From the NCBI GenBank assembly GCA_037129475.1, contig JBAXUY010000062.1, positions 1 to 16,846 of the forward strand: DNA of 16,846 nucleotides, in the 5' to 3' direction. Below, one piece after another: positions 16,329 to 16,846 of this stretch. The position numbers and the translations under genes were made by a program. The stretch's first letter is position 1. Each line of letters starts with the position of its first letter. The DNA comes from RGVT01 sp037129475. Its GTDB lineage: Bacteria > Planctomycetota > Planctomycetia > Pirellulales > UBA1268. A model generated the notes under the pieces. The model did not search any database, had not been told where the DNA came from, and worked only from the letters and a program-made list of their open reading frames with translations.

Positions 16329-16336
16329 AACCGGCC

Positions 16337-16365
16337 TTGATTCGGGAAAAACCTCCCCCTACTGT
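16337..16365 (+). promoter_or_regulatory. Sigma70-like promoter ahead of the hairpin cluster
   Basis: TTGATT (16337-16342) and TACTGT (16360-16365) are separated by exactly 17 bp and lie 9 bp past the carbamoylase stop. Transcription would begin near 16372, just before a run of hairpins without a reading frame. The -10 box matches the consensus only at the key first, second and last positions. Confidence 0.4.
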
Positions 16366-16371
16366 TTGCCC

Positions 16372-16551
16372 GCCTGAAGGCTCACGGGGCAGATGGAAAG
16401 GCCCCATCCCGAGGCACGCCGGTCGCACGGATGCAGCCGGAGCCTCGGGCCCCACACGAAGTGATCGTCCAATCGCTCCCGGAAACGGTTCAGGTTCTCC
16501 GCCCCCCTGGGACCTGGACCGTTCCGGGGGCCTTTGTTTCCAGGCCCCCCG
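16372..16551 (+). ncRNA. Candidate structured RNA, about 180 nt, family not recognised
   Basis: Successive strong stems cover a gap that has no credible gene. One is GGGGC/GCCCC (16386-16390 with 16401-16405). The next is CCCGAGGC/GCCTCGGG (16408-16415 with 16442-16449), with inner CCGG/CCGG and GCA/TGC pairs. A third is AGTGAT/ATCGCT (16460-16465 with 16472-16477). A 14-bp stem with one bulge pairs 16481-16495 with 16512-16525. A terminal GC hairpin closes at 16525-16551. A sigma70-like promoter precedes it. I do not see hallmarks of RNase P, tmRNA, SRP RNA or a known riboswitch. 6S RNA cannot be excluded. It could instead be a leader of the following small gene, or act from the other strand. 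Confidence 0.38.
16525..16551 (+). terminator. GC-rich terminal hairpin (terminator-like, no T-run)
   Basis: CGGGGGCCT (16525-16533), an 8-base loop (TTGTTTCC), and AGGCCCCCCG (16542-16551) pair over 9 bp with one bulged C. The stem is strong, but ATCCGC rather than a T-tract follows, so it would need Rho or work as a processing or blocking structure. Confidence 0.45.
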
Positions 16552-16569
16552 ATCCGCACGCGGCGCGTC

Positions 16570-16575
16570 TATAAC
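16570..16575 (+). promoter_or_regulatory. -10 box TATAAC directly before the small membrane protein gene
   Basis: TATAAC lies 6 bp before the ATG at 16582, so a transcript started from it would begin at or next to the ATG and be leaderless. No clear -35 is seen, and there is no Shine-Dalgarno in front of the ATG, which agrees with a leaderless start. Confidence 0.4.
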
Positions 16576-16581
16576 TCCCGC

Positions 16582-16785
16582 ATGACGACGCCCCCCGCCT
16601 CGCCCGGTGCCGACCGGATCATCCGCTGGATCATGGTGGCGATCGTGATCTGGGGCGCGATCCTCGCCGCCGGCGCCTGGACGCTCAACCACGACATCCG
16701 CCGGCCGCTCGTCGTCATGGCGTGCGTCCTCGGCTTCCTCGCCTTCTGGCGCACGATGCTGCGCACGCTGAAGCGGACGTCGTAA
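16582..16785 (+). CDS. Small two-helix membrane protein, unknown function
   Basis: 67 residues. A polar N terminus (MTTPPASPGADR) precedes two hydrophobic helices, about 14-34 (IRWIMVAIVIWGAILAAGAW) and about 42-58 (RPLVVMACVLGFLAFWR), joined by a short polar loop (TLNHDIRR), and a basic tail (LRTLKRTS) ends the chain. The positive-inside rule suggests the C terminus, and probably also the N terminus, is cytoplasmic. I do not recognise a family, and no function is implied by the neighbours. The frame is open further upstream (from 16534), but that part lies in the terminal hairpin of the candidate RNA. The ATG at 16582 with its adjacent TATAAC is the better start. Codon use is GC-rich like the surrounding genes, which supports a real gene. 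Confidence 0.65.
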   Translation: MTTPPASPGADRIIRWIMVAIVIWGAILAAGAWTLNHDIRRPLVVMACVLGFLAFWRTMLRTLKRTS

Positions 16786-16791
16786 TTCTTG

Positions 16792-16829
16792 CCGGCTCGG
16801 GGCTGCCCACGCTCCATCGCCGGACGTTC
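16792..16829 (+). repeat. Dispersed short repeat, copy related to 5137-5175
   Basis: CCGGCTCGGGGCTGCCC, a 9-base variable part, and CGCCGGACGTTC match the reverse complement of 5137-5175 in both outer blocks. It begins 6 bp after the stop of the small membrane protein gene, so it again sits at a gene end. The element may continue beyond the window edge. Confidence 0.7.
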
Positions 16830-16846
16830 GCCTCGGCCCTCCAGGC

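Noticed and set aside
16372..16551. Assignment of the hairpin cluster as RNase P, tmRNA or SRP RNA
   Set aside because: None of the conserved cores I know for these RNAs is visible. Left as an unassigned candidate.

Overview
The window is high-GC bacterial chromosomal DNA, most likely from a planctomycete (Pirellulales-like). This rests on the style of the small secreted protein starting with a WTVYPLLFLALGL-type anchor, the planctomycete-style ClpS and SerRS, and very short intergenic spaces broken by dense palindromic repeats. No database search was possible, so the taxon is an inference from recall. I see no phage, transposase, integrase or CRISPR array.

Left part (1-6222): the 3' end of a tRNA-Leu; a four-domain S1 RNA-binding protein (+); a convergent two-gene unit of serS and a COG3146/DUF482 GNAT-fold protein (-); and clpS divergent from serS. 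A 583-bp gene-free convergent region (4650-5232) is packed with palindromes, including a 98-bp twin-palindrome element in two inverted copies. A small membrane-anchored protein and a thioredoxin-like WCGDC protein (-) follow.

Central part (6293-16328): what looks like a complete reductive pyrimidine catabolic locus. The minus-strand operon, in transcription order, is preT, preA, mmsA (CoA-acylating (methyl)malonate-semialdehyde dehydrogenase), dihydropyrimidinase, an NCS1 nucleobase permease and an AGXT2/PYD4-like aminotransferase. The amidohydrolase that should act as beta-ureidopropionase is transcribed divergently from the other side of a 146-bp shared control region. The predicted flow is: permease imports uracil or thymine; PreTA reduces it to the dihydropyrimidine; dihydropyrimidinase opens the ring; beta-ureidopropionase releases beta-alanine or beta-aminoisobutyrate plus ammonia and CO2; the aminotransferase makes (methyl)malonate semialdehyde; MmsA yields acetyl-CoA or propionyl-CoA. 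No transcriptional regulator for the locus is in the window.

Right end (16329-16846): about 180 bp of successive strong hairpins behind a sigma70-like promoter, read here as a candidate structured RNA of unknown family. Next come a 67-aa two-helix membrane protein with an apparently leaderless start, and a dispersed short repeat also found, inverted, near 5.15 kb.
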